A DNA stretch of 64,000 bases. It comes from Owenweeksia sp. (GTDB taxonomy: Bacteria > Bacteroidota > Bacteroidia > Flavobacteriales > Schleiferiaceae). Shown here one piece after another: positions 18,753 through 27,128 of this stretch. The position numbers were made by a program, and so were the translations under genes. Each line of letters opens with the position of its first letter. Positions within the stretch are counted from its first letter, which is position 1. The DNA lies in contig JANQHO010000054.1 of NCBI GenBank assembly GCA_028277105.1, positions 1 to 64,000 of the forward strand. The letters are read 5' to 3'. The notes beneath the pieces were generated by a model. It saw only the letters and a list, made by a program, of their open reading frames with translations. It was not told the DNA's origin and did not search any database.

Positions 18753-18798
18753 CGGTCCTGTTCAGAAAGAGGGTTATAGAGGCAGCCAAATAGCGCTG

Positions 18799-18830
18799 CA
18801 AAAGTAGTTGAATTTTTTTTGAGCTTCAAA
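18799..18830 (-). promoter_or_regulatory. Promoter of the leucine dehydrogenase-nusB operon
   Basis: On the minus strand TTTG (18830-18827), a 20-nt spacer and TACTTTTG (18806-18799) match the Bacteroidota consensus fully. The start codon lies about 100 nt downstream, leaving a sizeable 5' leader. Confidence 0.7.
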
Positions 18831-18835
18831 GGATA

Positions 18836-20617
18836 ATGAAATCTCTCTGGGTATTAAACAAGTACTTTTACAAATACCGCGGTCGCCTCATCGTGGGTAT
18901 TCTCTTTGTCACCATATCCGTCATTTTTGGCGTATTTCCGGCCCAATATGTAAGGGAATCCTTTAATGTAGTACAGGAAGCCATACAGGGTTATCAGAAC
19001 AACCCGGAAGACTTTGACCAGAGCAGCCTTCGCAGTAAGCTCATTCTCTATGGCCTGATTATCATAGGAGCTTCCTTGCTCAAGGGAGTATTTATGTTCT
19101 TCATGCGGCAAACCATCATTGTAGTAAGCCGCTATATAGAATATGACATGAAGAATGAGATCTTTGACCAATACCAGAAGCTGTCGCTGGCTTTTTATAA
19201 AAGAAATAATACCGGGGACCTGATGAACCGCATCAGCGAGGACGTGAGCCGGGTGAGGATGTACCTTGGACCTGCTATAATGTACACCATCAATGTAGTG
19301 CTGTCACTTATCATTATCATCAGCATTATGCTATCCATCAACATGCGGTTAACACTTTACGTACTTCTTCCGCTTCCTATTCTGGCAGTATTGATCTATT
19401 ACATTAGCCATAAGATCAATGTAAAAAGTGAACAGGTACAAAGGCAGTTGAGCAACATAAGCACCTTTGTACAAGAGGCCTTTTCGGGTATAAGGGTGTT
19501 AAAGGCTTATGTGAGAGAAGAAAAGTCGATAGGCGATTTTTCTGACGAAGCCAATACTTATCTCCAGAAGCAAAAAGAGCTTTTCCGCATCAATGCCCTC
19601 TTTTTTCCTATTATGATCCTGCTGATAGGTCTCTCTACCATACTTACCATATATATTGGTGGGCAGGAAGCCATAAAGGGAACTATCACTGCCGGAAATA
19701 TTGCCGAGTTCATTATTTATGTCAATATGCTGACCTGGCCGGTGGCTTCTATAGGCTGGGTGACTTCCCTCGTACAAAGGGCGGCTGCTTCTCAGGAAAG
19801 GATCAATGAATTTCTGAATGTAACTCCCGAAATTAGCAACCCCTCAGATGAGCCAATTGAACTAAAGGGCTCCGTTGTTTTCGAAAACGTAAGCTTCACC
19901 TATCCGGATACAGGCATTAAAGCCCTGGATAAAATCAATTTTGAGATCAAAGAAGGAAGCTCCCTGGCTATTATTGGCAAAACCGGTTCGGGCAAAAGTA
20001 CCATAGCCTCCCTCATCGGCCGTCTTTATGATGTTACCGAAGGGGGTATTCTGATCGATAACAAAGATATCAGGACTGTCAACCTTAATCATTTGAGAAG
20101 ATCTATCGGCTATGTTCCTCAGGAGGCCTTTCTATTTTCGGATACCATAAGAAATAATATAGGCTTTGGTTTAAAGGATGTTCCCTTTGAACAAATTGAA
20201 GCTGCAGCTAGAAATGCCGAAATACACACAAACATCATTGATTTCAAGGCAGGCTACGAAACCCGGGTGGGTGAAAGAGGTATAACTCTTAGTGGAGGCC
20301 AAAAACAACGTGTGAGCATTGCCAGGGCTATTATTAAGCAACCGCGCTTTTTAATCTTTGACGATTGTTTATCTGCGGTAGACACTGAAACTGAGGAAAA
20401 AATACTTTCAAACCTCAAAAAACTAATTGAAAAGCGCACTACACTCATTATAAGTCACCGGGTATCATCAGTAAAACACGCTGATAAAATAATTGTCCTC
20501 GAAAACGGTAGCATTATCGAACAAGGTACACATGAGGAACTTATGCAAAAAAACGGTTATTATAAAGCTATGTACGAGCAGCAACTCCTGGAGGATACGC
20601 AAAAAAAAGCCGTTTGA
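18836..20617 (+). CDS. ABC exporter, fused permease and ATPase (MsbA-like)
   Basis: Half-transporter of 593 residues. Six transmembrane helices in about 1-310 form a type IV exporter domain, and the ATPase follows from about 340. Walker A GKTGSGKST, the signature LSGGQKQRVSIARA, Walker B FLIFDDCLSAVD and the switch HRVSSVKHAD are intact. The family includes MsbA lipid flippases and multidrug exporters; the cargo cannot be assigned. It stands alone, diverging from the leucine dehydrogenase operon. In the Walker B region the usual catalytic glutamate after the aspartate pair is replaced by Cys (DDC), which may make hydrolysis asymmetric, or mean that the subunit pairs with another half. Confidence 0.9.
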   Translation: MKSLWVLNKYFYKYRGRLIVGILFVTISVIFGVFPAQYVRESFNVVQEAIQGYQNNPEDFDQSSLRSKLILYGLIIIGASLLKGVFMFFMRQTIIVVSRYIEYDMKNEIFDQYQKLSLAFYKRNNTGDLMNRISEDVSRVRMYLGPAIMYTINVVLSLIIIISIMLSINMRLTLYVLLPLPILAVLIYYISHKINVKSEQVQRQLSNISTFVQEAFSGIRVLKAYVREEKSIGDFSDEANTYLQKQKELFRINALFFPIMILLIGLSTILTIYIGGQEAIKGTITAGNIAEFIIYVNMLTWPVASIGWVTSLVQRAAASQERINEFLNVTPEISNPSDEPIELKGSVVFENVSFTYPDTGIKALDKINFEIKEGSSLAIIGKTGSGKSTIASLIGRLYDVTEGGILIDNKDIRTVNLNHLRRSIGYVPQEAFLFSDTIRNNIGFGLKDVPFEQIEAAARNAEIHTNIIDFKAGYETRVGERGITLSGGQKQRVSIARAIIKQPRFLIFDDCLSAVDTETEEKILSNLKKLIEKRTTLIISHRVSSVKHADKIIVLENGSIIEQGTHEELMQKNGYYKAMYEQQLLEDTQKKAV

Positions 20618-20640
20618 TTTTATTTTCCTTCACTTTTCTT

Positions 20641-20673
20641 TTTATGTCCAATTTCAGAATTTTTATAGATTTG
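20641..20673 (+). promoter_or_regulatory. Promoter of the DUF3276 gene
   Basis: TTTA at 20641-20644, a 21-nt spacer and TAGATTTG at 20666-20673 precede the ATG at 20705 by 31 nt. Confidence 0.6.
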
Positions 20674-20704
20674 TCGTAACGCAGACTAAAATGAAAAACG
20701 AATT

Positions 20705-21100
20705 ATGAGCGAAAAAGATAGCCGCAGTAGAGAAGAAATACACTCAAAAGTACTGAGAGCAGGCCGTAGAACGTATTTCTTTGATGTTAGAGCTACTAAA
20801 GCAGACGACTACTACCTAACGATAACTGAAAGCAAGAAGCACACTTCAGAAAACGGCAGTCACTATTACAAAAAACACAAGATCTACCTCTACAAGGAAG
20901 ACTTTGACAAATTCCGCGATTTGTTAAACGAAGTAACCCAGTATATCATTGATGAAAAAGGCACTGAGGTAATCTCGGATACGCACCAACCGGATTATTA
21001 TGATCATATCGATACTCAGGGCAGTGAACAAGAAATTGAAACAACTGAAGTTTCTCCTGCCAGTAAGGAGTTCACCGATGTCAGTTTTGAAGATATTTAA
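20705..21100 (+). CDS. DUF3276 / PUR-alpha-like nucleic acid-binding protein
   Basis: Protein of 131 residues whose core VLRAGRRTYFFDVRATK and YYLTITESKKH matches the bacterial PUR-alpha family, which folds as a Whirly-type domain and binds single-stranded nucleic acid. The C-terminal third is acidic and presumably disordered. Highly conserved and well expressed in Bacteroidota; the exact role is unknown. It has its own promoter and a strong terminator. Confidence 0.88.
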   Translation: MSEKDSRSREEIHSKVLRAGRRTYFFDVRATKADDYYLTITESKKHTSENGSHYYKKHKIYLYKEDFDKFRDLLNEVTQYIIDEKGTEVISDTHQPDYYDHIDTQGSEQEIETTEVSPASKEFTDVSFEDI

Positions 21101-21123
21101 CGAATATCTCTGTTATACAGATC

Positions 21124-21152
21124 AAAAGCCATCTTTCAAAGATGGCTTTTTT
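21124..21152. terminator. Bidirectional terminator
   Basis: AAAAGCCATC pairs with GATGGCTTTT around TTTCAAA, with A and T runs on both flanks, between the convergent DUF3276 gene and the flavin reductase gene. Confidence 0.85.
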
Positions 21153-21153
21153 A

Positions 21154-21675
21154 TTAGTAGCTCAAAAATTCTGTAGCCTGCTTGCGCAATACTTCTAGTG
21201 TTGCCTCATCTATCATTTCTCCTTCCTCGTTCATGAGATTATCCAGGCCCGAGATAGGTACTTTAAAAGAAAATACCTCAGCCCTCAGGTGGTGCAGTAC
21301 ATCAGTAAGGTGATCCATTCCCCGTAAGTTTCCCGCTCTTCCACTGGCTACACCCACCAGGGCAACTTTTTTACCCTTCCATACATGCGGTTTAACCCCA
21401 TCCAGGAAAGCCTTAAAAACACCGGGATAACTTCCGTTATACTCCGGTGAAATAATTACCAGCCTCCCGGCCGGCACAATCTTCTCGTGGATAATTTGCT
21501 CTACCTCTTCGGTTCTTTTACCAAAACTATCGGAATAGATGAAATCCCGGGGCAATTCATCCATTCGTAAAAGGACGGGAGTATGTTTCAACTCTTGCAA
21601 CAATTCCCGGTACTTTTCAACCACCCTCAAAGTTTGATTCTTAGGACGGTGGGTGGCGCAAATAATTGTGATCAT
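21154..21675 (-). CDS. NADPH-dependent FMN reductase family protein
   Basis: Flavodoxin-fold oxidoreductase of 173 residues. The FMN loop near SPEYNGSYPGVFKAFLDGV and the second flavin strand ALVGVASGRAGN are typical of the azoreductase/ChrR/YieF group. Such enzymes reduce quinones, chromate or flavins in the cytoplasm. I start at ATG 21675 (MITIICATHRPKN); five extra codons upstream are not supported. Transcribed divergently from parA. Confidence 0.83.
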   Translation of the reverse strand: MITIICATHRPKNQTLRVVEKYRELLQELKHTPVLLRMDELPRDFIYSDSFGKRTEEVEQIIHEKIVPAGRLVIISPEYNGSYPGVFKAFLDGVKPHVWKGKKVALVGVASGRAGNLRGMDHLTDVLHHLRAEVFSFKVPISGLDNLMNEEGEMIDEATLEVLRKQATEFLSY

Positions 21676-21779
21676 AGAATATGTTAACAAAATGGCTTTT
21701 CAATAGTTCCAAAAACCCTGATCAAGCCCGATTTTAATTGTAACTTCCGGCTTCGGACGTCCAAGCCTCGATTTTGCAA

Positions 21780-21804
21780 AATTCTTTCTGTAAATGAAAG
21801 AATT
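21780..21804. promoter_or_regulatory. Perfect inverted repeat between flavin reductase gene and parA
   Basis: AATTCTTTC (21780-21788) and GAAAGAATT (21796-21804) are perfect inverted copies separated by 7 nt, in the only intergenic space upstream of parA. This could be an operator for either divergent gene. A second imperfect palindrome centred on GGACGTCC lies about 30 nt away. Confidence 0.4.
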
Positions 21805-21857
21805 AAAAAAATAACCATAGTTTTTTCAACCATATTTATAAGAAGAATTTAACAGAA

Positions 21858-22640
21858 ATGGGAAAAATAGTTGCTATAGCCAATCAAAAAGGAGGAGTAG
21901 GAAAAACCACCACTGCTGTAAATCTTGCCGCTTCACTGGGAGTGTTGGAAAAAAGGATTTTATTGGTAGATGCCGACCCGCAGGCTAACTCTACTTCGGC
22001 CCTGGGATTTGATCCTGATAACATAAGCCAGGGAACCTATCAGGCCCTGGAACACGAACTGCCTGCTAAAGAAGTGATCCTTAAAACCAAATCGCCCAAT
22101 CTGGACCTGATGCCTTCCCAGATAGACCTGGTAGCCGTAGAAATAGAACTGGTTGATAAAAAAAAGCGCGAGCAAATGCTTAAAAAAGCCTTAAAAGAGG
22201 TTAAAAACGAATACGATTATATTTTTATCGACTGTGCCCCTTCTTTGGGCCTCATTACTCTAAATGCCCTTACCGCTGCCAATTCTGTTATTATTCCTAT
22301 CCAGTGCGAATACTTTGCCCTGGAAGGCCTCGGAAAACTACTCAATACTATTAAAAGTGTACAGAATCTGCACAATGAAAGCCTTGATATAGAAGGCTTG
22401 TTATTAACAATGTTCGATTCGCGCCTCCGCCTTTCCAATCAGGTGGTAGAAGAAGTAAAATCCCATTTTCAGCAAATGGTTTTCAATACCATCATACAGC
22501 GCAACGTAAGGCTCAGTGAAGCGCCCAGTTATGGCGAAAGCATTATTATGTACGATGCTTCCAGCAATGGCGCTGAGAATTACTTAAATTTGGCGCGCGA
22601 ATTTTTAGATAAAAACGAAGAAGTAGAACAAACTGCCTGA
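21858..22640 (+). CDS. parA: ParA-type chromosome partitioning ATPase
   Basis: Deviant Walker ATPase of 260 residues that moves ParB-bound origins. Walker A KGGVGKTTT is at the N-terminus, Walker A' is YIFIDCAPSLG, and Walker B-like region LLVDADPQANSTSALGF is present. The lack of an N-terminal HTH and the size fit the chromosomal Soj class. It is followed by parB after 32 nt. No canonical parS site was seen by eye nearby. Confidence 0.93.
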   Translation: MGKIVAIANQKGGVGKTTTAVNLAASLGVLEKRILLVDADPQANSTSALGFDPDNISQGTYQALEHELPAKEVILKTKSPNLDLMPSQIDLVAVEIELVDKKKREQMLKKALKEVKNEYDYIFIDCAPSLGLITLNALTAANSVIIPIQCEYFALEGLGKLLNTIKSVQNLHNESLDIEGLLLTMFDSRLRLSNQVVEEVKSHFQQMVFNTIIQRNVRLSEAPSYGESIIMYDASSNGAENYLNLAREFLDKNEEVEQTA

Positions 22641-22672
22641 AAACCAGCAGTTGATTTTCATAGGAAATATTA

Positions 22673-23569
22673 ATGGCAGCACCTAAGAGAAAAGCACTAG
22701 GCAAAGGACTTTCAGCCCTGCTCCGGGACGATGAAGATATTAAATCGGCCAGGGACGAAAATGCCGATAAAATAGTAGGAGCCATTGCCGAAATTGAGAT
22801 TGACAAAATAGTTCCCAACCCCTTTCAACCCCGCATACAGTTTGATGCTGAAGCTTTGGAAGAACTATCGGTTTCCATCAGGGAATTGGGAATTATTCAG
22901 CCTATCACCGTCCGTAAAAATCCCAATGACGATAAGTTTACTATCATAAGCGGTGAAAGGAGGTTCCGCGCTTCCAAACTGGCTGGGCTGGAAGCCATCC
23001 CCGCCTATATCCGCCTGGCAGACGACCAGAGTATGCTGGAAATGGCCCTGGTAGAGAATATTCAGCGCGAAGAGCTGGACGCCATAGAAATAGCTTTGAG
23101 CTACCAGCGTCTGATCGATGAATGTGACCTTACCCAGGAAGCCATGAGTGAAAGAGTGGGCAAAAAAAGGTCTACTATTACCAATTACCTGCGCCTGCTG
23201 AAGCTACAACCTATTATACAGGCCGGTATACGCGACCGTATGATCAGTATGGGACATGCCCGGGCTATTATCAATATTGAAAGTGAGGAACAGCAACTGG
23301 ACCTTTACGAAAGTATTATCGCCAAAGATCTTTCCGTAAGACAGGTAGAAGAAGCGGTGCGCAAGCTGAAACAACCATCAAGAGAAGTTTCCAGAAGAAA
23401 AACAAAAACTGTTCTTCCCCCTAAAGCCAAAGAAGCAGAAGATAACCTTTCCCGCTTGCTGGAATCTGAAGTAAATCTTACCCGGAACAATCAGGGAAGG
23501 GGTAAGATCGTTATACCATTCCAAAACGATGATGATCTGGAGAGGATTATTAGCCTGATAAAAAATTGA
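22673..23569 (+). CDS. parB: ParB-type CTPase / parS-binding protein
   Basis: Centromere-binding clamp of 298 residues. The N-terminal ParA-activating segment RKALGKGLSALL is followed by the ParB/Srx CTPase domain with SGERRFRASKLAGL and MALVENIQREELDAIEIA. The HTH (LTQEAMSERVGKKRSTITNYLRL) and a C-terminal dimer domain come next. All hallmark motifs are intact. Its stop overlaps the TTG start of the next gene. Confidence 0.95.
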   Translation: MAAPKRKALGKGLSALLRDDEDIKSARDENADKIVGAIAEIEIDKIVPNPFQPRIQFDAEALEELSVSIRELGIIQPITVRKNPNDDKFTIISGERRFRASKLAGLEAIPAYIRLADDQSMLEMALVENIQREELDAIEIALSYQRLIDECDLTQEAMSERVGKKRSTITNYLRLLKLQPIIQAGIRDRMISMGHARAIINIESEEQQLDLYESIIAKDLSVRQVEEAVRKLKQPSREVSRRKTKTVLPPKAKEAEDNLSRLLESEVNLTRNNQGRGKIVIPFQNDDDLERIISLIKN

Positions 23570-24135
23570 AGATCAGTATAGTTAAATACTTGTTTGGCCT
23601 TGTTCTATGCCTGGGCTGGCTCACCACATCCGGACAAAATGAAGAAGCTCAGGTACAGGCAGAAGAAATAATTCCAGCCAAAGACACCAGCCATTCCGTA
23701 GCCAGGGCTACCTGGTTGTCTACCGCTTTTCCCGGACTGGGGCAGGCCTACAATGGTAGTTACTGGAAAATGCCCATCGTTTATGCCGGCCTGGGTACCA
23801 CCCTCTATTTTGCCATCGATAATCACAGAGTTTACCGGGAATTCCTGGAAGCTTTTTACATTCGCATTGATTCTAACTCTACTGTCACTGATAAATACGA
23901 TGGCATTTATAACGAAAGACAATTAATAGAAATACAAAACCAGTTTCGCAAATGGCGCGACCTGAACATCATTTTAACTGTGGTGGTCTACGCTCTTAAT
24001 ATTTTAGACGCCCACGTAGATGCCCACCTGCATTATTATAACGTGAACGAAAAACTCAGTATGCGCTGGGAACCGGCTGTTATCAGATCACCTTTTTATA
24101 ATTCCATCGGAATGAAACTCAAATTGGACTTTTGA
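23566..24135 (+). CDS. DUF5683 membrane protein
   Basis: Protein of 189 residues with an N-terminal signal sequence (KYLFGLVLCLGWLTTSGQ) and further hydrophobic segments near 75-95 and 125-145. ARATWLSTAFPGLGQAYNGSYWKMP matches DUF5683, a Bacteroidota family always close to parB, dapB and lepB. The only start giving a signal peptide is TTG 23566, forming a TTGA overlap with the parB stop. Function unknown. Confidence 0.8.
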   Translation: MKISIVKYLFGLVLCLGWLTTSGQNEEAQVQAEEIIPAKDTSHSVARATWLSTAFPGLGQAYNGSYWKMPIVYAGLGTTLYFAIDNHRVYREFLEAFYIRIDSNSTVTDKYDGIYNERQLIEIQNQFRKWRDLNIILTVVVYALNILDAHVDAHLHYYNVNEKLSMRWEPAVIRSPFYNSIGMKLKLDF

Positions 24136-24842
24136 TGAAAGTAGCACTGATCGGATACGGAAAAATGGGTAAGACCATTGAAAAGGTACTACTGGAAAGA
24201 GGCCACGAAATAATCGCCCGTTTTGACCGGGAAGGTATTGAGGAAGAAAAGCTGCGCCAGGCCGAGGTAGCAATAGAATTTACCCGTCCCGAAGCGGCTT
24301 TTGGCAATATAGCCTCCTGTATAAAAAACCAAGTTCCCGTGGTAATAGGCACCACCGGCTGGCTACATCAATACGAAGAAGCCGCCAAACTCTGCCAAAC
24401 CCAACAGTCAGCTATACTCTATGCTTCAAACTTTAGCCTGGGGGTAAATATATTTTTCGAGATCAACCGCAGGCTGGCCCAGGCCATGGACGCCTTTGAG
24501 CAGTATGAGGTAGGCATTGAAGAGATCCACCACACGGAAAAACTGGATGCTCCCAGCGGTACCGCCATAAGCCTGGCTGAACAGGTAGAGGAACAATTGA
24601 GCCGTAAAGAAGGCTGGACCATGCAGGAACTTCACGGCAAAGAACAGATCCATATCCAGGCCAAGCGCATCAAAGATGTTCACGGCACTCATATTGTTAC
24701 TTACCAGTCAGAAATAGATACCATCCAAATAAAACACGAAGCCCACAACCGCAAAGGTTTTGCTCTGGGAGCCGTTTTGGCGGCTGAATTTTTAAAAGGC
24801 AAAAAGGGTGTTTACCAAATGAAAGACGTTTTAAACCTATGA
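24135..24842 (+). CDS. dapB: 4-hydroxy-tetrahydrodipicolinate reductase
   Basis: NAD(P)H reductase in the lysine and meso-diaminopimelate branch, needed for peptidoglycan. It has the dinucleotide loop MKVALIGYGKMGKT, the active-site EEIHHTEKLDAPSGTA, and 235 residues, the short form usual in Bacteroidota. ATG 24135 shares one base with the upstream stop. The lepB start overlaps its stop by 4 nt. Confidence 0.93.
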   Translation: MKVALIGYGKMGKTIEKVLLERGHEIIARFDREGIEEEKLRQAEVAIEFTRPEAAFGNIASCIKNQVPVVIGTTGWLHQYEEAAKLCQTQQSAILYASNFSLGVNIFFEINRRLAQAMDAFEQYEVGIEEIHHTEKLDAPSGTAISLAEQVEEQLSRKEGWTMQELHGKEQIHIQAKRIKDVHGTHIVTYQSEIDTIQIKHEAHNRKGFALGAVLAAEFLKGKKGVYQMKDVLNL

Positions 24843-26497
24843 CCGATTTACTGATCTATCTGATAGCCGCTCCTATTGTATTTGGGCTTTTTACCTATAA
24901 TTTTTACACAGCTGCCGGCCGACAGGCCTGGGAAGCCTTTATTCCCTTTTACGGTACCTATGTTTTGCTGAAAATCATCCAAAGGCCCTGGTGGTGGATC
25001 ATTTTGGTTTACATGCCCGTGGTAGGAAATGTAATGAGCGTAGTGCTGACCTTCGAGCTATTGCACGTTTTTGGCTTTCGCAAGCTCAAATACACCATTT
25101 ACAGTGTTTTAACTTTTTACACTTATCTGGCTTACCTCAATTTTACCGAAAAGCTGAAATATGTAGATCGCGATCATAAAGATATCCGCAAACACGTCAG
25201 TGAACTGGGTGCCTCCATCATTTTTGCCATAGTAGCAGCCACCGCCATACGGGCCTTTACTTTCGAGGCTTTTACCATACCCACCTCTTCTATGGAAAAG
25301 TCCCTGATGGTAGGCGACTTCCTCTTTGTGAGCAAGATGCACTATGGCATCAGGCCCCCCATGACCCCTTTGGCCTTGCCCCTGGTACACAATCGTATTC
25401 CTTTGACCAAGGGCATTGAAAGTTATTCTGAGCTGATCCGCTTACCTTATATGCGCATCCCCAAATTCATGGAAGTAAAGCGCAATGATCCGGTGGTGTT
25501 CAATTACCCGGCCGAAGACATCCGTCCCATTAATATGGAAGGCGAAGTACGCCCCATCGATAAAAGGGAGCACTATGTAAAGCGCTGTTTAGCTATTCCC
25601 GGTGACACTTTGCGCATTGAGGATGGGCAGGTTTATGTAAACGGGCAAAAAAATGAATTGCCTTTCCGGGCTAACCCTCAAACCAGCTATTTTGTAAAGA
25701 CCAATGGCATTGATTTTAACGCCAAAGAACTCAAAGAGCGCTTTGATATCAATTATTTGAAGAATCCCCACCAGCTTGGGGGAGATGTACAAACACTGGG
25801 AGGCAGCCCCAACCTCAGGATCATCAACGTTCCTGAATCGGCCGTAGAAGAGTTTAAAAACCTGCCTAATGTGGTAAGCTTTGAACCGATCATTGCCAAG
25901 CGTGATATTTCAGAATACGACAAATATCTATCCCCCGAACTCAAAAGCCTCTACGTACAATATCCCGCTGAGTTCATGGTTTCGCCCGACATTTTTCCCA
26001 ACCCCAAAAATTCCAATACGATCATTTATAAATGGACACGGGATAATTACGGCCCTATTTACATGCCTCAAGAGGGCGATGTTATTCCCCTCAACAAGGA
26101 CAGTTGGTATCGCTACCACCGCATTATTACCGCTTATGAGGGTAACACCCTGGAGCTGAAAGGCGATCAGTTTATCCTGAACGGTGAGCCGGCTACCGAA
26201 TATACTTTTAAACAGGGCTATTACTGGATGATGGGTGATAACCGCCATGCTTCGGATGATTCGCGCTACTGGGGTTATGTGCCGGAAGATCATGTTGTGG
26301 GTAAGCCTGTGTTTATCTGGATGAGCTACGATAAATTCGGTAGCGGGCTGAAAAAATTGCGCACCGACCGCATTTTTACCACTGTAAACGGTGAGGGGCC
26401 CCGCCAGTCCTACTTCTGGCACGTACTGATCACTGTGCTGGCTATTTACTTCGTCAACGCTCAGATCAAAAAGCGCAAGGCCAAAAAAGCGGCATGA
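24839..26497 (+). CDS. lepB: Signal peptidase I
   Basis: Membrane serine protease of 552 residues that removes signal peptides. Several N-terminal helices lead to the catalytic Ser151 in IPTSSMEKSLMVGD and Lys248 in YVKRCLAIPGD; the box MMGDNRHASDDSRYWG is near 465. It is much longer than E. coli LepB (324 residues) because of extra N-terminal helices and an insertion of about 150 residues between the catalytic Lys box and the GDNR box, a known Bacteroidota trait. One further C-terminal helix ends the protein. It overlaps both neighbours by 4 nt. Confidence 0.93.
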   Translation: MTDLLIYLIAAPIVFGLFTYNFYTAAGRQAWEAFIPFYGTYVLLKIIQRPWWWIILVYMPVVGNVMSVVLTFELLHVFGFRKLKYTIYSVLTFYTYLAYLNFTEKLKYVDRDHKDIRKHVSELGASIIFAIVAATAIRAFTFEAFTIPTSSMEKSLMVGDFLFVSKMHYGIRPPMTPLALPLVHNRIPLTKGIESYSELIRLPYMRIPKFMEVKRNDPVVFNYPAEDIRPINMEGEVRPIDKREHYVKRCLAIPGDTLRIEDGQVYVNGQKNELPFRANPQTSYFVKTNGIDFNAKELKERFDINYLKNPHQLGGDVQTLGGSPNLRIINVPESAVEEFKNLPNVVSFEPIIAKRDISEYDKYLSPELKSLYVQYPAEFMVSPDIFPNPKNSNTIIYKWTRDNYGPIYMPQEGDVIPLNKDSWYRYHRIITAYEGNTLELKGDQFILNGEPATEYTFKQGYYWMMGDNRHASDDSRYWGYVPEDHVVGKPVFIWMSYDKFGSGLKKLRTDRIFTTVNGEGPRQSYFWHVLITVLAIYFVNAQIKKRKAKKAA

Positions 26498-27099
26498 CCG
26501 GGCTCTTTAGCATGACCTACCTGGGACCGGTGGCCTGGTATGCCCGTTTGTTGTCCTGTGACCGGGTAGTGCTGGAAGCCTGTGAAAGCTGGCAAAAACA
26601 AACCTACCGCAACCGCTGCTATATCGATAGCCCTAACGGGGCTTTAATGCTCAATGTACCCGTGCAACATACCGGGCAGAAGAAGACAGCGGGTCATACG
26701 CTGGTCAGTTTGGAAAACAACTGGCCCGCCCGACATTGGCAAGCCATTCAAACCACCTACAACTCCTCCCCTTTCTTTGAGATACTGGGGCCTGAATTGC
26801 GGCCATTTTACCGCAATATCCCTTCCCGCCTTTTTGACTGGAACCTGCAATTGCTGCGGCTTATGCTCAACTGGCTCCAGGTAGAGATCCCTGTAGAAGT
26901 CAGCGATGTCTGGGAAGCTTCCCTTGCCGGTAAAGAAGATTACCGCGAAAGCTTTCACCCCAAGCGGGAAGAATACACTGAGCTTCCCGTATATCCCCAG
27001 GTTTTTCAGAGCAAATTTGGTTTTCGCCCCAACCTCTCCATTATTGATCTGTTGTTCAATGAAGGGCCGGCCGCCTATGATTACCTCAAGCAGCTTTAA
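26494..27099 (+). CDS. WbqC-like family protein
   Basis: A 201-residue cytoplasmic protein. YLGPVAWYARLLSCDRVVLE and the following KQTYRNRCYI and GALMLNVPVQ match the WbqC family, which is found in surface-polysaccharide clusters and as a single gene next to lepB in Bacteroidota. Its biochemical role is not established. It starts within the lepB stop (ATGA); an internal ATG at 26512 is an alternative start. Confidence 0.8.
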   Translation: MTGLFSMTYLGPVAWYARLLSCDRVVLEACESWQKQTYRNRCYIDSPNGALMLNVPVQHTGQKKTAGHTLVSLENNWPARHWQAIQTTYNSSPFFEILGPELRPFYRNIPSRLFDWNLQLLRLMLNWLQVEIPVEVSDVWEASLAGKEDYRESFHPKREEYTELPVYPQVFQSKFGFRPNLSIIDLLFNEGPAAYDYLKQL

Positions 27100-27128
27100 T
27101 TTGTATTTTCGCCCCATTGTTTTACCAG

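Noticed and set aside
18700-18801. N-terminal extension of the leucine dehydrogenase frame
   Set aside because: The extra 34 codons cover the promoter (TTTG-N20-TACTTTTG, minus strand) and have no family similarity.
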